From Stutzerimonas stutzeri (GTDB taxonomy: Bacteria > Pseudomonadota > Gammaproteobacteria > Pseudomonadales > Pseudomonadaceae), in NCBI RefSeq assembly GCF_000219605.1, contig NC_015740.1:310001-374000 (forward strand): a stretch of 64,000 bases of DNA, given 5' to 3'. Position numbers and translations under genes: made by a program. Below the pieces are notes generated by a model, which was not told the DNA's origin, made no database searches, and saw only the letters and a list, made by a program, of their open reading frames with translations. This document shows positions 35,901 to 47,370 of this stretch, piece after piece (positions within the stretch are counted from its first letter, which is position 1; each line of letters begins with the position of its first letter).

Positions 35901-38219
35901 TTATTTCCTCAGCTGCTTGGCGTTGGCGAACAACGCGGCCATGGCGGCATTGGCCGGTGCCGGCTTGTCCTCCCTGGCGTGGCGCTCGCTACGCGGCGCA
36001 TTGCCTCGTGGCTTGCCACCGCTGCGCTGCGGGCCGTCGGTCTTGGCACCGGGCGTGTCGCTCATGCGCATGGACAGGCCGACGCGGTTGCGTGGGATAT
36101 CCACTTCCATGACCTTGACCTTGACGATGTCGCCGGCCTTGACCACCTCGTAGGGATCCTTGACGAACTTCTCCGAGAGCGCGCTGATGTGTACCAGGCC
36201 ATCCTGGTGCACGCCGATGTCGACGAAGGCGCCGAAGTTGGTGACGTTGGTCACCACGCCTTCGAGCACCATGCCCGGCTCCAGATCGCTGAGCTTCTCC
36301 ACGCCGTCCTGGAACTCGGCGGTCTTGAACTCCGGACGCGGGTCGCGGCCGGGCTTGTCCAGCTCGCAGAGAATGTCGGTGACGGTGGGCAGGCCGAAGG
36401 TCTCGTCGGTGAACTGCTTGGGGTCCAGGCGCTTGAGGAAGGCCGAGTCGCCGATCAGCGAGCGGATGTCGCGGCCGGTGTCCTGGGCGATGCGTTGCAC
36501 CAGCGGATAGGTTTCCGGGTGAACGGCAGAGGCGTCCAACGGGTTGTCGCCGTTCATCACGCGAAGAAAGCCGGCGGCCTGTTCGAAGGTCTTCTCGCCC
36601 AGGCGCGGGACCTTTTTCAGCTCGCTGCGGGACTTGAACGCACCGTTGGCATCGCGGAACTGCACGATGTTCTGCGCCAGCGTCGCGTTGAGGCCGGAGA
36701 TGCGCGCCAGCAGCGCGGCGGAAGCGGTGTTGACGTCGACGCCGACGGCGTTCACGCAGTCCTCGACCACGGCATCCAGCGAACGCGCCAGCTTGAGCTG
36801 GGACACGTCGTGCTGGTACTGGCCGACGCCGATGGACTTCGGGTCGATCTTCACCAGCTCGGCCAGCGGGTCCTGCAGGCGGCGGGCGATGGAGACGGCA
36901 CCGCGCAGGGAGACGTCCAGATCCGGGAATTCGCGGGCGGCGAGCTCCGAGGCCGAATACACCGAGGCGCCGGCTTCGCTGACCATGATCTTGGTGAGCT
37001 TCAGACCCGGTACCTTCTTGATCAGCTCGCCCGCCAGCTTGTCGGTCTCGCGGCTGGCAGTGCCGTTGCCGATGGCGATCAGGTCGACGGCATGCTTGGC
37101 GCACAGCTTGGCGAGGATTGCCAGGGTGCCGTCCCAGTCGTTGCGCGGGGCGTGCGGGTAGACGGTGGCGGTTTCCAGCAGCTTGCCGGTGGCGTCGACC
37201 ACTGCGACCTTGCAGCCGGTGCGCAGGCCCGGGTCCAGCGCCAGGGTCGCGCGCGGGCCGGCCGGCGCAGCCAGCAGCAGGTCATGCAGGTTACGGGCGA
37301 ACACCGAGATCGCCTCGTCTTCGGCCTTGTCGCGCAGCTCGCCGAGCAGGTCGGTTTCCAGGCTGGTGTAGAGCTTGACCTTCCAGGTCCAGCGCACCAC
37401 CTCGGCCAGCCACTTGTCGGCGGCGCGGCCCCGGTTGGCGATGCCGAAGCGCTCGCCGATCATGCCTTCGCCCGGGTGCATGCTGCCCGGGGTCTCGTCG
37501 CCGACCTTGAGGCTGACGCTGAGGATGCCCTCGTTGCGCCCGCGGAAGATCGCCAGTGCCCGGTGCGAGGGGGTGTTCTTCAGCACCTCGTCGTGTTCGA
37601 AGTAGTCGCTGAACTTGGCGCCTTCGGTTTCCTTGCCCGGTACGACGCGGGCACTGAGGGTGGCGTTGTGCTTGAGGAAGTCCCGCAGCTTGGCCAGCAG
37701 ATCGGCGTCCTCGGCGAAGCGCTCCATGAGGATGTACTTGGCGCCTTCGAGCACGGCCTTCACATCGGCGAAGCCCTTCTCAGCGTCGATAAAACGGGTG
37801 GCTTCGCTTTCAGGATTCAACTCGGGATTGCCGAACAACGCATCGGCCAGCTCGCCGAGACCGGCTTCCAGGGCGATCTGGCCCTTGGTGCGGCGCTTCT
37901 GCTTGTAGGGCAGGTAGAGGTCTTCGAGGCGGGTCTTGGTGTCGGCGAGGTCGATCTCGCGCTTGAGCTCGGGGGTCAGCTTGCCCTGTTCCTCGATGCT
38001 GGCAAGGATCGAGATGCGGCGCTCGTCCAGCTCGCGCAGGTAGCGCAGGCGCTCTTCCAGGTTACGCAGCTGGGTATCGTCGAGGCTGCCGGTGACTTCC
38101 TTGCGATAGCGGGCGATGAAGGGAACGGTGGAGCCTTCGTCGAGCAGCGCCACGGCGGCGGCGACCTGTTGCGGGCGTACGCCCAGCTCGTTGGCGATAC
38201 GGGAATTGATGCTGTCCAT
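35901..38219 (-). CDS. tex: Transcription accessory protein Tex
   Basis: A 772-residue RNA-binding protein. Tex N-terminal domain ([15 protein letters not shown], near 30-44), a YqgF-like RNase-H fold ([16 protein letters not shown], near 325-340), helix-hairpin-helix repeats ([19 protein letters not shown] and [16 protein letters not shown]), and a C-terminal S1 domain ([21 protein letters not shown], near 645-665). A basic tail follows. Full length for the family. It runs with the thioesterase gene downstream. The bcs operon ends just upstream of its start. Confidence 0.96.
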   Translation of the reverse strand: MDSINSRIANELGVRPQQVAAAVALLDEGSTVPFIARYRKEVTGSLDDTQLRNLEERLRYLRELDERRISILASIEEQGKLTPELKREIDLADTKTRLEDLYLPYKQKRRTKGQIALEAGLGELADALFGNPELNPESEATRFIDAEKGFADVKAVLEGAKYILMERFAEDADLLAKLRDFLKHNATLSARVVPGKETEGAKFSDYFEHDEVLKNTPSHRALAIFRGRNEGILSVSLKVGDETPGSMHPGEGMIGERFGIANRGRAADKWLAEVVRWTWKVKLYTSLETDLLGELRDKAEDEAISVFARNLHDLLLAAPAGPRATLALDPGLRTGCKVAVVDATGKLLETATVYPHAPRNDWDGTLAILAKLCAKHAVDLIAIGNGTASRETDKLAGELIKKVPGLKLTKIMVSEAGASVYSASELAAREFPDLDVSLRGAVSIARRLQDPLAELVKIDPKSIGVGQYQHDVSQLKLARSLDAVVEDCVNAVGVDVNTASAALLARISGLNATLAQNIVQFRDANGAFKSRSELKKVPRLGEKTFEQAAGFLRVMNGDNPLDASAVHPETYPLVQRIAQDTGRDIRSLIGDSAFLKRLDPKQFTDETFGLPTVTDILCELDKPGRDPRPEFKTAEFQDGVEKLSDLEPGMVLEGVVTNVTNFGAFVDIGVHQDGLVHISALSEKFVKDPYEVVKAGDIVKVKVMEVDIPRNRVGLSMRMSDTPGAKTDGPQRSGGKPRGNAPRSERHAREDKPAPANAAMAALFANAKQLRK

Positions 38220-38316
38220 GTGGTGTCCTGCGGGCGGAATGACGGCCGGCCGGCCAGAAAAGCGGGCAAGTATAACTGCGCCCGCTTGAACTGGGTCGGT
38301 CAGGACAACCGCTTCG

Positions 38317-41300
38317 TCAGCGGAAATCCGCGTATGGCGTCAGAGGCTCGACCGGCAGAGGTAGGTTTCCGCGCCAGGGCATCAGGTTGTAACGCAGGTA
38401 GAGCAGCGCGCGGCTGGGTGCGTAATCGTCGCTGTGCAGCAGGCTGACGCCGCCGCCCAGGACGAAATGATCGCTCAGGCGCCGTTCGAACAAGCCCTGC
38501 AGACGATAGCTGATGCCGCGATTGGTGGAGCCTTCGCTTTCGCCATTTGCTGCGGCAGCTGCTCTCTGCTCGCTGCTCAACAGCGAACGCAGCGGATAGT
38601 CAGGGCCGCCATCGCTCTGCGATGCCGACCAGCCGACGCTGCTTTCCAGCAGCACGGACCAGTCTTCGTTACGCCAGGCGTAGCTCACCGGCACGCTGAT
38701 GGAATTGTAGTTCTGCGGGCTCCAGTAGCCGCCCTGGCCCAGGGTGTAGCCGCTCAGGTCCTTGTCGTAGCCGAAATGGATGAACGTCAGGCCGGTACGC
38801 ACGCGCTCGCTGGGGCTGTCGACCAGCTTGTAGTAGTAGCCGGTCATCGCCGTGGTGCGATTGTTGCGCGCGACATTGTCACCAAGCAGCCAGTGATAGC
38901 CCAGCGAGGCCCATACGCCATGTGCGCCGCCCTGGTCCCAGCTCAAGCCAAGGCTGCTGCCGTTCGCGGTCACGGCGCCCCACTGCTCGCCTGTCACCGG
39001 ATCGCGACTGCCGCCATAGGACAGCAGGGAATTGCTCATCGGTCGGCGCGACGCAGTGAGCGACAGGCCGAAGGGCCCGGCGTCGCCGCGGCCGGTGATA
39101 CCGCCATAGACATTATTGATCTCGAACCCCTGGGTCAGGCCCAGATCGGCTTCCCAACGCTCGTCGCGCCAACCGCCGGCCAGTACTGCGGCTTCGGCCT
39201 GCTGGCTTTTGCCATCGCAGGGTGACGCTTCGGTTGTTTCCAAGGCGCAGGTACCGAAGGTGGGACGGCTCGGTTCCGTAGGTGTACTTCGATCTACCTC
39301 CAGCTTGCCGGCATCCAGCGCCAGCCGCTCGGCGCGGACAAAGCTGCGCCCATTGGCTGCCGGCCATTCCACGTGCAGCAGCGTCGTGTCGGTCAGCAGT
39401 TCGGAGATGCCCGGGGTGCCGTCGTCGTTGCGCCAGCCGTGGTCATGCAGCAGCGTCACGGTGACATCCTGCTGCTGGTGCAGGTTCGCCACATCGCTGC
39501 GCAGGCTGCGGATCAGCCAGTCGTCCGTCTCGTTCTCACGGGTAGCCTGGGTCAGATCGGCGTCGCTCGCGCCTTCCGACACCAGTTCGGCATCGACCAT
39601 GGCCTTGCGGTAGTAAGCCATCGCACGGTCCGGCTCGGTCCTGGCCAGCAGGCGTGCCGTATCGCGGCGCAGCAGCGGGTCCGGCGCCTCGACCTGAGCC
39701 TCCAGCTGCTCGAGCATCTGCCGGGCCTTTGCCACTTCGCCGACCGCCGCCCAGCTGTTGGCCAGGCGCCGAATGGCGTTCGACTCATCGTTGCTGAACT
39801 GTGGCGGTGCGTCATGCAGGGCCTGGCTGGCTTCGTTCACCTGTCCCGCGGCGAGCAGCAGCTCGATCTGGGCGAGTCGTGCCGCGGCGTGTTCCGGATC
39901 GATGCGCAGCGCGCGTGCCAGATAGGACTGTGCTGCGGCTGGCTCGCCGCGCTCCACCGCCCAGTCGGCCAACAGCAGGAGGTCGTCCACCGAGTCTCCA
40001 TGGCTGCGCAGGCGCTGCTGCATCAGTTCTGCCGCCGCGGGTTCTCGCCCCGCCGCGCGCAGCTTGGCTACACGCGACATGAATTCGCGCCGCTCGACAC
40101 GCGTCGCAAGCGTGCGGATGTCATCGTTCCAGTCGCTCGCGGGGATCTGTTGCAGGCTGGTCAGGGCCTGGGCGTCGCGTTCGGCCGCGGCGAGATAGAG
40201 CGCATGTGCATAGCGTGTGGTCGGATCAGCGGGCTTGCGCGCGAGCAAGTCATCGAAGGTGCTGTCCGCCTCGTAGAAGGCGCCCTGCGTACGTAGCGAA
40301 TTGGCCAGGCGGTAGGTCAGCCAGGGGTCGTTCGGGTCGAGCCGGCGAGCCTGGCGCAGTGCCTCGCTCGCTGCAGCCTGGTCGCCGCGCTCCAGTGCCT
40401 GGTCGGCCTGGAGCTGATAGCGAGCCAGGAGCAAAGCATTGCGCAGTTCGTTGAATTCCTGGCGCTGGGGCGCAGCAAGGGTTTCGATAAATGCCAGCGC
40501 ACGCTCCGCGGATTCTGCTCGATAGAGGCGCACCAGCCCGCGGATCGCGCCGCCGTTGGCCGGGTCACGCGCAAGCAGGCGGCGATAGGCGGCTTCGGCT
40601 TCGTCGGTGCGGCCTTCGGCTTCGGCGACCTGGGCCAGACCGAGCGCGGCGAAGAGGCTATCGGGTTGTTGCCTGAGCGCACGGGTATACAGCGCCGCCG
40701 CTTCGCGGGGCCGCTGTTGTTCCAGTGCCTGGTCGGCCTGCTCGAGGGCGAGCCAGTAGCGGGTCGAGTCGATCAGGTCGCTCCACTTGCTCAGGTTGTC
40801 GATGTCCGCCTCGTTGTCCTTGGCGCGCTGGAAGTACACCAGGGCTTCCGGGCGGTGACCGGGGCGCATGAGGGCAAGGCCCAGGCCGCCGAGCAGTTCG
40901 GGGTCCTTCGGGTAGCCGCGCAAGGCCTGGCGGAGTTTGGCTTCCGCGGCTTCGTCCTGGCCCTGATCGAGCAAGCGCAGGCCCTCTTGGCCAGCCCGCC
41001 AGAGCGGGTCGGCGAGCAGCCGCTGCTGCCGCTCCAGGTGTTGCCGGGCGTCACCAGCGAAGCGCCCGTTCGGATAACGCTCGAGAAAGGCCTTCCAGGC
41101 CTTGGGTCCGTTATCGTCGATCCGCCTGGTAGCCAGGTACTCGAACTCTCGCTGTGCCGCGGCATCGGTCGCCACCGGGTTTCGGCCCAACTCGGCCAGC
41201 AATGCCAGCGCCGCCTTGTCCTGCCCATCGGCAAACAGCAGATTCGCCAGCAACTGGCGTAGCTGGGGGTTGCCTGGGTATTCGTCGTCCAGGCGGCGCA

Positions 41301-41811
41301 ACGCACCGATCGCCGACGTGCGCTGCCCCGGCTGGGCGCTGCGCAGGCGCCAGTATTCGACGGCCAGCTCCAGTGTCGGTGGCTGGTCGCCATAGAGGGC
41401 TTTGAAGCCCTGCAGCGCGTCATCCGGCCGGCCGGCCAGGGCTGCCAGACGGGCCTGCTGCAGGCGCTGTTGACCTGCTTCACTGCTCAGCTCCACGAGC
41501 ATCCGCCCGGTGTGCTCGGCCTCGCTGCCGGCGGCGGTACGCTGCAGGTTCTGCTGCAGCGCCTCGAGCTGCTGCAGGTCACGCTGACGCAAGGCAAGCC
41601 GCATCTGCGCCAGCGTTGCCTGAGCATGGCCGGGCGCGACACGTTGCAGCCGTGTCAGGGCGTCACGAACCAGCTCGTCACGGTTGACGGCTTCGGCGGC
41701 ACGTACCTGTGCCAGCAACCACTGGGCCTGCTCGGCGCGATCGGCCGGGATCTCGGCATGGCTCCAGATCGGCAGCAATGCCGCGAGCAGAAGAAGCGGG
41801 GGCTTGCGCAT
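38317..41811 (-). CDS. bcsC: Cellulose synthase outer-membrane subunit BcsC
   Basis: 1164 residues. Signal peptide ([18 protein letters not shown]), then many TPR repeats (about 30-760; for example [23 protein letters not shown]) forming the periplasmic scaffold, and a C-terminal beta-barrel of about 330 residues ending YADFR. It exports the glucan chain through the outer membrane. It starts six bases after the bcsB stop codon, so no bcsZ cellulase gene lies between them. Last gene of the operon. Confidence 0.95.
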   Translation of the reverse strand: MRKPPLLLLAALLPIWSHAEIPADRAEQAQWLLAQVRAAEAVNRDELVRDALTRLQRVAPGHAQATLAQMRLALRQRDLQQLEALQQNLQRTAAGSEAEHTGRMLVELSSEAGQQRLQQARLAALAGRPDDALQGFKALYGDQPPTLELAVEYWRLRSAQPGQRTSAIGALRRLDDEYPGNPQLRQLLANLLFADGQDKAALALLAELGRNPVATDAAAQREFEYLATRRIDDNGPKAWKAFLERYPNGRFAGDARQHLERQQRLLADPLWRAGQEGLRLLDQGQDEAAEAKLRQALRGYPKDPELLGGLGLALMRPGHRPEALVYFQRAKDNEADIDNLSKWSDLIDSTRYWLALEQADQALEQQRPREAAALYTRALRQQPDSLFAALGLAQVAEAEGRTDEAEAAYRRLLARDPANGGAIRGLVRLYRAESAERALAFIETLAAPQRQEFNELRNALLLARYQLQADQALERGDQAAASEALRQARRLDPNDPWLTYRLANSLRTQGAFYEADSTFDDLLARKPADPTTRYAHALYLAAAERDAQALTSLQQIPASDWNDDIRTLATRVERREFMSRVAKLRAAGREPAAAELMQQRLRSHGDSVDDLLLLADWAVERGEPAAAQSYLARALRIDPEHAAARLAQIELLLAAGQVNEASQALHDAPPQFSNDESNAIRRLANSWAAVGEVAKARQMLEQLEAQVEAPDPLLRRDTARLLARTEPDRAMAYYRKAMVDAELVSEGASDADLTQATRENETDDWLIRSLRSDVANLHQQQDVTVTLLHDHGWRNDDGTPGISELLTDTTLLHVEWPAANGRSFVRAERLALDAGKLEVDRSTPTEPSRPTFGTCALETTEASPCDGKSQQAEAAVLAGGWRDERWEADLGLTQGFEINNVYGGITGRGDAGPFGLSLTASRRPMSNSLLSYGGSRDPVTGEQWGAVTANGSSLGLSWDQGGAHGVWASLGYHWLLGDNVARNNRTTAMTGYYYKLVDSPSERVRTGLTFIHFGYDKDLSGYTLGQGGYWSPQNYNSISVPVSYAWRNEDWSVLLESSVGWSASQSDGGPDYPLRSLLSSEQRAAAAANGESEGSTNRGISYRLQGLFERRLSDHFVLGGGVSLLHSDDYAPSRALLYLRYNLMPWRGNLPLPVEPLTPYADFR

Positions 41812-41817
41812 GGCGGA

Positions 41818-44040
41818 TTACCCGGCATCGCTCAGGCGGCGCCCGGCGGCCCAGCGCAAGGCCCGCCACAGCACGATGGCGAACAGCACGACACTGGCTG
41901 CGGCCAGAAACGCCAGCAGCACGGGGTGTGCGGAAAGGTGGAACCACAACAGCAGCCACCAGGGCAGCTTGCCCACGTAATAGGGTTCGCCCACGACATG
42001 GCTGCTGACGCCGCTGGTGCGAATCAGGGTAACGGCGCCGGCGAAGGCTTCCTGCTTGCCCGAATCGGTCAGCGCATCGCGCAACAGACCATAATCCGTC
42101 GGCGTCGAGGCAAGCAGGGCGACGAGACTGCGCTGTGCGTGGAAGGGTGACTGCTGACCGACGACCGCCGCCAGAGGACCGTTGGCGCTCATGCCCAGCT
42201 TGCCGCCGGCGGACCGTTCGTCCGTGCCGGCCGCGCCGTGCTGCAACCAGCTGCGTGGCGACTCGAGCAGGAACGGCAGGGAGGCATCGTTGACCAGCTC
42301 ATTGGGCAGAGGGCCCAGCAGCAACAGGTCGGCGTCGGCCTGCGCCGCGGACTTCCAGTTGTCGGTGATGCGCACGCCGAATGCCGGGTAGCCGGTATGA
42401 GAGCCGATCAACGCAAGGGTATCGAGCAGGGTGCCGACCTGCGCCTCGTCGGGCTGGGCCGAGGTCAGCACCAGGGTCTCGGAAAGATCAGCCATCCGGC
42501 TGAAGGGGAAGCCGCTGCGCGAGAAGGCCTTCAGGTCGGGCATGGCCATGTAGTGGTGATAGCCCGACAGGTCGATCGTCGATTGCTCGTCGATGGCGGC
42601 CTGGATGTTGGTCGGCAGGTAGGTCTGGCAGCGATCGCGCTGGGCATTGCCCAGTTTGCTGGCGAAGTTGAATTCGAAGCGCACCTTGTTGCGCATACCC
42701 ATCTTCAGCGCAGGCACCAGCAGCTTTTCGCTTTCGGCAGTGGAGTCCGAGGCAAGAACGGTCAGGCGCAGGTTTTCCACGCTGCTGCGGCTGTCGCTGC
42801 CCTGCAGGGGGATGCTGCTGATGTATTGGTCGTTGACGCTGATGTTCAGGCGGGACTCGTCCGTCGTCACCGGCGGCGTATAGCGATAGCGCGTCTGCAG
42901 CGGGATGCCCTGGTTGCGCCAGACGAACAGGTCCGGCGGCAGGTTGACATCCAGTGTGATGGGATAGGGCTGAAGGCCGCTTACCTGCAGTTGCTGCGGG
43001 TAGTCGATCAGCTCGGCGAGCTGTACGGCGCGGTCCGTGCGGATCCAGTTGGGGGCGTCGTAAGGCTTGCGTGCCGGCGGTTCGACCTGTTCCAGGCGAA
43101 CCCGATTTCCGCGCAGCTGGCCGCGATCAAGTGCCAGCGCCGTCGCCGCGACCACCAGATCGTCGTCGTTACGGCCGCTAATCAGCAGCAGCTTGCTGTA
43201 GCGGTCCTGGGGATGGTCGATCAGTTCGACGGTCGGCCCTTCCGCCGCTGGATGCTCGGCGAGGAACGACGGACGACGGTCGTTGGTGGCGAACACCAGC
43301 GCAGGTTGCGGACGCTCCTGCGTCGACGGCAGGGCATCGAACAACACCGGGAAGGTCGCGCTTCGCCAGGCGGCCAGGCTGCCGAAATAGGACGAGAGAA
43401 TGCCTGCGGCCCGCTGCTCGCCAAGGGTCGGCGTGCCGGTGAAGACGACCGGCAGATTGAGCTGCTGGGTGTCTCGCTCGTCGAAGAAGGGCAGCGGGAA
43501 CCAGGCCAGGTCGCCGGTGACGTCCAACGCCTGCTCATGCAGGCTGACCCGGCTCTGACGACCCAGGTTCAGCCACAGGCCGCTGTGCGCGGGGTCTTCG
43601 CAGACATCGCTGTAGTGGCCGACGAATTCGATTCGCACCCGGTTGAAATCGCCCAGCAGGCGCGGGTCCAGGGCCAGCTCTTGACGAACACGCTGGCCGA
43701 TCTGCTCCTGGGTGATGGGCAGCGTGCCCATCAGCTCATCGTTCAGGTACACGCGCAGGTGCGACAGCACCGGGATCAGCGCCGGCGATGGCGTGTAGTC
43801 CAGGTGCAGGGTGGCGGCGGTGGCGATCCGGTCATGACGCAGGCGGAACTCGACCTGCTCCGCGTTGCGTATGCCAAGCAGCAACTGGTCGCGGGGACGG
43901 CCCAGGTCGCTGAAGCTGCGACTGGAGTTCCAGCTCGGCGGCGTGCTGTCGGCGTCGAGGCTCGGCTCAGCGAAGGCGGCAGCGCTGAATGCCCACAGCA
44001 AGGCGGTGAGCAGCGTCCGGGAATAGGTTTGGGTGATCAT
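41818..44040 (-). CDS. bcsB: Cellulose synthase periplasmic subunit BcsB
   Basis: 740 residues. Signal peptide with cleavage near AAAFA, large periplasmic carbohydrate-binding and flavodoxin-like domains (LHLDYTPSPALIPVLSHLRVYLNDE is the usual first-domain strand set), and one C-terminal membrane helix (LLAFLAAASVVLFAIVLW) that packs against BcsA. It guides the new glucan through the periplasm. Its ATG overlaps the bcsA stop by four bases. Confidence 0.94.
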   Translation of the reverse strand: MITQTYSRTLLTALLWAFSAAAFAEPSLDADSTPPSWNSSRSFSDLGRPRDQLLLGIRNAEQVEFRLRHDRIATAATLHLDYTPSPALIPVLSHLRVYLNDELMGTLPITQEQIGQRVRQELALDPRLLGDFNRVRIEFVGHYSDVCEDPAHSGLWLNLGRQSRVSLHEQALDVTGDLAWFPLPFFDERDTQQLNLPVVFTGTPTLGEQRAAGILSSYFGSLAAWRSATFPVLFDALPSTQERPQPALVFATNDRRPSFLAEHPAAEGPTVELIDHPQDRYSKLLLISGRNDDDLVVAATALALDRGQLRGNRVRLEQVEPPARKPYDAPNWIRTDRAVQLAELIDYPQQLQVSGLQPYPITLDVNLPPDLFVWRNQGIPLQTRYRYTPPVTTDESRLNISVNDQYISSIPLQGSDSRSSVENLRLTVLASDSTAESEKLLVPALKMGMRNKVRFEFNFASKLGNAQRDRCQTYLPTNIQAAIDEQSTIDLSGYHHYMAMPDLKAFSRSGFPFSRMADLSETLVLTSAQPDEAQVGTLLDTLALIGSHTGYPAFGVRITDNWKSAAQADADLLLLGPLPNELVNDASLPFLLESPRSWLQHGAAGTDERSAGGKLGMSANGPLAAVVGQQSPFHAQRSLVALLASTPTDYGLLRDALTDSGKQEAFAGAVTLIRTSGVSSHVVGEPYYVGKLPWWLLLWFHLSAHPVLLAFLAAASVVLFAIVLWRALRWAAGRRLSDAG

Positions 44041-46634
44041 GACGGGGTTACCAGGGATTTAGAGGCTGGAGTACGAGGGCAATAGCTCAGTAGCCAGGCG
44101 GCTAACCGAAGAAGCGGGCGAAGGGGTCTGCTCAGGACGCTCGGCAGTTGTTCGTAGAGGCGGTGGTAGCCGCGTCCGCCGATACGCAGCACTTCGATGA
44201 AGCTGTGCAGCGGCCGGTCCGTCTCGAAATCCTGATGGCGGTTCAGCCAGACGTCGGCCCGGGCGAAGGTGCACTGGACCAGGTCGATCTGCTGCGCGAG
44301 GTCGAGGTTGTCGAGGCGGATACCCAGGCGCTCGCCGATCTGCCGGGAGGCTTGACCAGGAAACATGAACGAGCGATCCCCGCGCTGAAGGATCAGGGAG
44401 ACCGGCTGATCCATGTCCACCTTCAGCCCCGGCGGGATCTGCAGGCCCGCACCGCCTTCGGCGAAGTCCAGCAGCGTGCAGGGGTAGGCGTGACCGTCGG
44501 CGAGCTTGAGCGAGGCCGGCAGCTGGGCCATGACACGGTGGGCGCGACGTATCTGCCGGACTTCGGATGCGACGGCCACCGCGGCGCCGATGATGAGCAG
44601 GTTGTAGATGACCCAGGCGGAGCTGACCAGAACCGTGCCGATTTCACTGACCGGACCGGTGAACAGGCGCCAGACGGCGAATCCGAGACCGGCCACGTTC
44701 AAGGCCGCCAGAACCAGGTAGGGGCGCGCGATGCGCCAGTCGAACTGATCGTGATCGATCAGCCCGCCTTTGGCCGTGACGTTGAACTTGCCCTTGCCCG
44801 GGTTGAACAGCGCCACCGTGGTGGGCCGCGCGATGTACCAGGCCAGTACCGTCTCGTACACCTCGCCCCAGAACGAATGCCGGTACTCGCCCTGCATCCT
44901 GGCGTTGGTCAGGCTGGCGTGAATCATGTGCGGCAGCACGTAGAGCACGATCATCAGCGCCGGCGCGTAGATGATGTAGGCGTGCAGCAGGAGAAACGCG
45001 AGCGGTGCCGTCAGGTAGATCAGGCGGGGCAGGCCCGCGAGAAAATGCAGCATCGCATTGGCGTAGCAGAGGCGCTGGAAGATCGTCAGGCCCGGACCGA
45101 GCAGCGGGTTGTCGGTGCGGAAGATCTGCGCCATGCCGCGTGCCCAGCGTATCCGCTGGCCGATATGCGCCGAAAGGCTCTCGGTGGCCAGACCCGCCGC
45201 CTGCGGCGTGCCCAGGTAGGCCGAATTCCAACCGGCACGATGCAGGCGCAGCGCCGTGTGAGCATCTTCGGTGACGGTTTCCACGGCGAATCCACCGATG
45301 CTTTCCACTGCGTCGCGGCGCAGCACGGCGCAGGATCCGCAGAAGAACGAGGCGTTCCACATGTCGTTGCCGTTCTGCACCAGGCCGTAGAACAGCTCGC
45401 CTTCGTTGGGCTTGCGGCGGAAGGATCCCAGGTTGCGTTCGAACGGGTCGGGCGAGAAGAAGTGGTGCGGCGTCTGCACCAGCGCCAGTTTCGGGTCGCG
45501 CAGGAACCATCCCGTGGTGACCTGGAGAAAGGAACGCACGGGTATGTGGTCGCAGTCGAAGATGGCGATCAGCTCGCTGTGGGTCACGGTCAGCGCATGG
45601 TTGAGGTTGCCTGCCTTGGCGTGCTTGTTGTCCGGGCGGACGATGTAGCCCACGCCGACTTGCTCGGCGAACTGCTTGAAACTGTCCCGGCGGCCGTCAT
45701 CGCAGATGTACACGTTCAGCTTGTCGCGTGGCCAGTCCAGGCCCAGCGCCGCGAGCACCGTGGTGCGCACGACCGAGAGATCTTCGTTATAGGTCGGGAT
45801 GAAAAGGTCGACCGACGGCCAGCTGCTGCTGTCTTCCGGCAGCGGGGCGGGTTTGCGATCCAGCGGCCAGCAGGTCTGTACATAGCCGAGGATCAGGACG
45901 ATCCAGGAGTAGGTCTCCGCCACCAGCAGGGTGATGCCGCACGCCAGGTCGAAATAGGAATCCCAATGCAGCGTGGCGGTGTAGCGCCACCACAGGTAGC
46001 GGCAGGAAATGATGGCCGACAGCACGATCAGCATCAGCACCGCGAAGCGCCCGGGAACGCGCCGGACCAGCAGGGCCAGGCCCCAGAGCAGGAGCACGAA
46101 GGTGACCTGCGCGGTATAGCCGAACGGTTCGGTGATACAGAGAATGCCAAGCAGTATGGCCAGCGCGCCGATGGCGATGTTGAACGCGTAGCGGACGGGT
46201 CTCGATAGGCTGGAAAGCCAGCGTTCGGCCTTTCCGACGCGCGCTTCGGCATTGCGCAAGCCAGGCAGGTCGAACGTCCGCCTGTGCCGCAGGCGCGGCG
46301 GCCTGGGCAGCTGCTGCGCGACGCTGCGCAGTCGCTGCCAGGTCGAGCGGAGTCGATCGCCCAGCGAGCGCGCCGGCGCGGACCCGGGCGCGCGTGCGAC
46401 GAGCAGCCAGATGCTCTGGATGACGATCCGCAGCGGGTCGCCGGCGGTGGGCCTTTTGCCCGCGACGTGCGGATACAGCCTGCGGCGCTCGGCCATGACC
46501 CACTGCCAGCCAGGAGCATCCAGGCGCAGCAGCAGCCAGGCTGTCATGTAGGCGATCAGCCAGCTCAGCGCAGCAATCGGGCTGGCACCGCGCCGATAGC
46601 GGATGTACTGGTAGTAGCTCAGTGGGTTGGGCAT
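44037..46634 (-). CDS. bcsA: Cellulose synthase catalytic subunit BcsA (UDP-forming)
   Basis: An 865-residue GT2 glycosyltransferase in the inner membrane. Catalytic motifs are all present: ICDDGRRD (near 308), IFDCDHIP (357), SFFCGSCAVLRR, TEDAH (454) and QRIRWARG (490). It has the long E. coli-type N-terminus and several membrane helices. The C-terminal PilZ domain shows RRAHR (near 692), but the usual DxSxxG is DFAEGG (near 720), an S-to-A change. It polymerises UDP-glucose and is activated by c-di-GMP. Coupled to bcsB by ATGA. Confidence 0.95.
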   Translation of the reverse strand: MPNPLSYYQYIRYRRGASPIAALSWLIAYMTAWLLLRLDAPGWQWVMAERRRLYPHVAGKRPTAGDPLRIVIQSIWLLVARAPGSAPARSLGDRLRSTWQRLRSVAQQLPRPPRLRHRRTFDLPGLRNAEARVGKAERWLSSLSRPVRYAFNIAIGALAILLGILCITEPFGYTAQVTFVLLLWGLALLVRRVPGRFAVLMLIVLSAIISCRYLWWRYTATLHWDSYFDLACGITLLVAETYSWIVLILGYVQTCWPLDRKPAPLPEDSSSWPSVDLFIPTYNEDLSVVRTTVLAALGLDWPRDKLNVYICDDGRRDSFKQFAEQVGVGYIVRPDNKHAKAGNLNHALTVTHSELIAIFDCDHIPVRSFLQVTTGWFLRDPKLALVQTPHHFFSPDPFERNLGSFRRKPNEGELFYGLVQNGNDMWNASFFCGSCAVLRRDAVESIGGFAVETVTEDAHTALRLHRAGWNSAYLGTPQAAGLATESLSAHIGQRIRWARGMAQIFRTDNPLLGPGLTIFQRLCYANAMLHFLAGLPRLIYLTAPLAFLLLHAYIIYAPALMIVLYVLPHMIHASLTNARMQGEYRHSFWGEVYETVLAWYIARPTTVALFNPGKGKFNVTAKGGLIDHDQFDWRIARPYLVLAALNVAGLGFAVWRLFTGPVSEIGTVLVSSAWVIYNLLIIGAAVAVASEVRQIRRAHRVMAQLPASLKLADGHAYPCTLLDFAEGGAGLQIPPGLKVDMDQPVSLILQRGDRSFMFPGQASRQIGERLGIRLDNLDLAQQIDLVQCTFARADVWLNRHQDFETDRPLHSFIEVLRIGGRGYHRLYEQLPSVLSRPLRPLLRLAAWLLSYCPRTPASKSLVTPS

Positions 46635-46635
46635 A

Positions 46636-47370
46636 TCAGCACTTCGCTCGCTGGGCCAGGCACCAGAGCGCCAGGCTGCGCAGGTCGCTGGCGGCCTGGC
46701 TCTTCGGTGCGTAATGACCTATCGGCAGCTTGTGCGCCAGGGCTTCCGGCAGCGCTTCGTCCTCGTGGATCAGTTGCGGTTGCCGGTTGCTCCTCGGCTG
46801 GCTGCGCCAGAGCAGCAGCAGATCGCGCTGCAGCTGGCTGGCCGGATTGAAGCGATTGATCAGCAGGAGATCCGCATCCGGGCGTGGGCGCTGCTGTAGC
46901 AGCACATGGCACCCGGGGTCGGGTGTAGCCAGATCGATCAGCACGTCGGCCCGATTCGCTTCCGACACAACGGCGCGATGGCCCGGCAACCGCTGCGGCA
47001 GGTCGAACAGCACCCAGTCGTAGTTGTGTCCGATCAAGTCACAGCGCTGCGCCCAGCAGCTCGAATCCGCGCAGAGCTGGCCTTCGATCTGGGAAATCTC
47101 CGCCCCGCCAAGCTCGCCGTACGGCAGCAGGTGCAGGCCCGGGAGCAGTTCCAGGGCACTCTCATGCCATGGTGCAGCATCCAGCTGCGCGCGCGCCCAG
47201 CCGGAGGCATACGCAACGTCGACACTGAAATGCAGGCGCAGCATGTTGTCCGGGCTGAGATCGATCAACAGTACCCGCTCACCCTGTTCATGCAGCGCGA
47301 TGCCGAGGCCGGCCAGCAGCGAGGTGGCGCCGATTCCGCCGCGCAGGCCGCGCAGCACGAGCTGCTTCAT
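46636..47370 (-). CDS. bcsQ: Cellulose biosynthesis ParA/MinD-like ATPase BcsQ
   Basis: A 244-residue protein. The P-loop RGLRGGIGATSLLAG lacks both usual lysines, as in the E. coli BcsQ form (VRGGVGTTT), so this is a family trait. Later VLLIDLSPDNMLRLHF and VLFDLPQR correspond to the switch segments. BcsQ with BcsR helps assemble the synthase at the inner membrane. It overlaps bcsR upstream by four bases; bcsA follows after one base. Confidence 0.92.
   Translation of the reverse strand: MKQLVLRGLRGGIGATSLLAGLGIALHEQGERVLLIDLSPDNMLRLHFSVDVAYASGWARAQLDAAPWHESALELLPGLHLLPYGELGGAEISQIEGQLCADSSCWAQRCDLIGHNYDWVLFDLPQRLPGHRAVVSEANRADVLIDLATPDPGCHVLLQQRPRPDADLLLINRFNPASQLQRDLLLLWRSQPRSNRQPQLIHEDEALPEALAHKLPIGHYAPKSQAASDLRSLALWCLAQRAKC

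Noticed and set aside
33964-36153. 729-codon open frame on the plus strand
   Set aside because: Antisense to gshA and the thioesterase; no ribosome site or domain.
35979-38447. 822-codon open frame on the plus strand
   Set aside because: Antisense shadow of tex; its translation is a repetitive Val/Leu/Gly/Gln mix without any family pattern.
44148-46208. 686-codon open frame on the plus strand
   Set aside because: Antisense to bcsA; no support.
46636-47370. Missing lysines in the BcsQ P-loop as a sign of inactivation
   Set aside because: E. coli BcsQ has the same lysine-poor loop, so it is a family trait.
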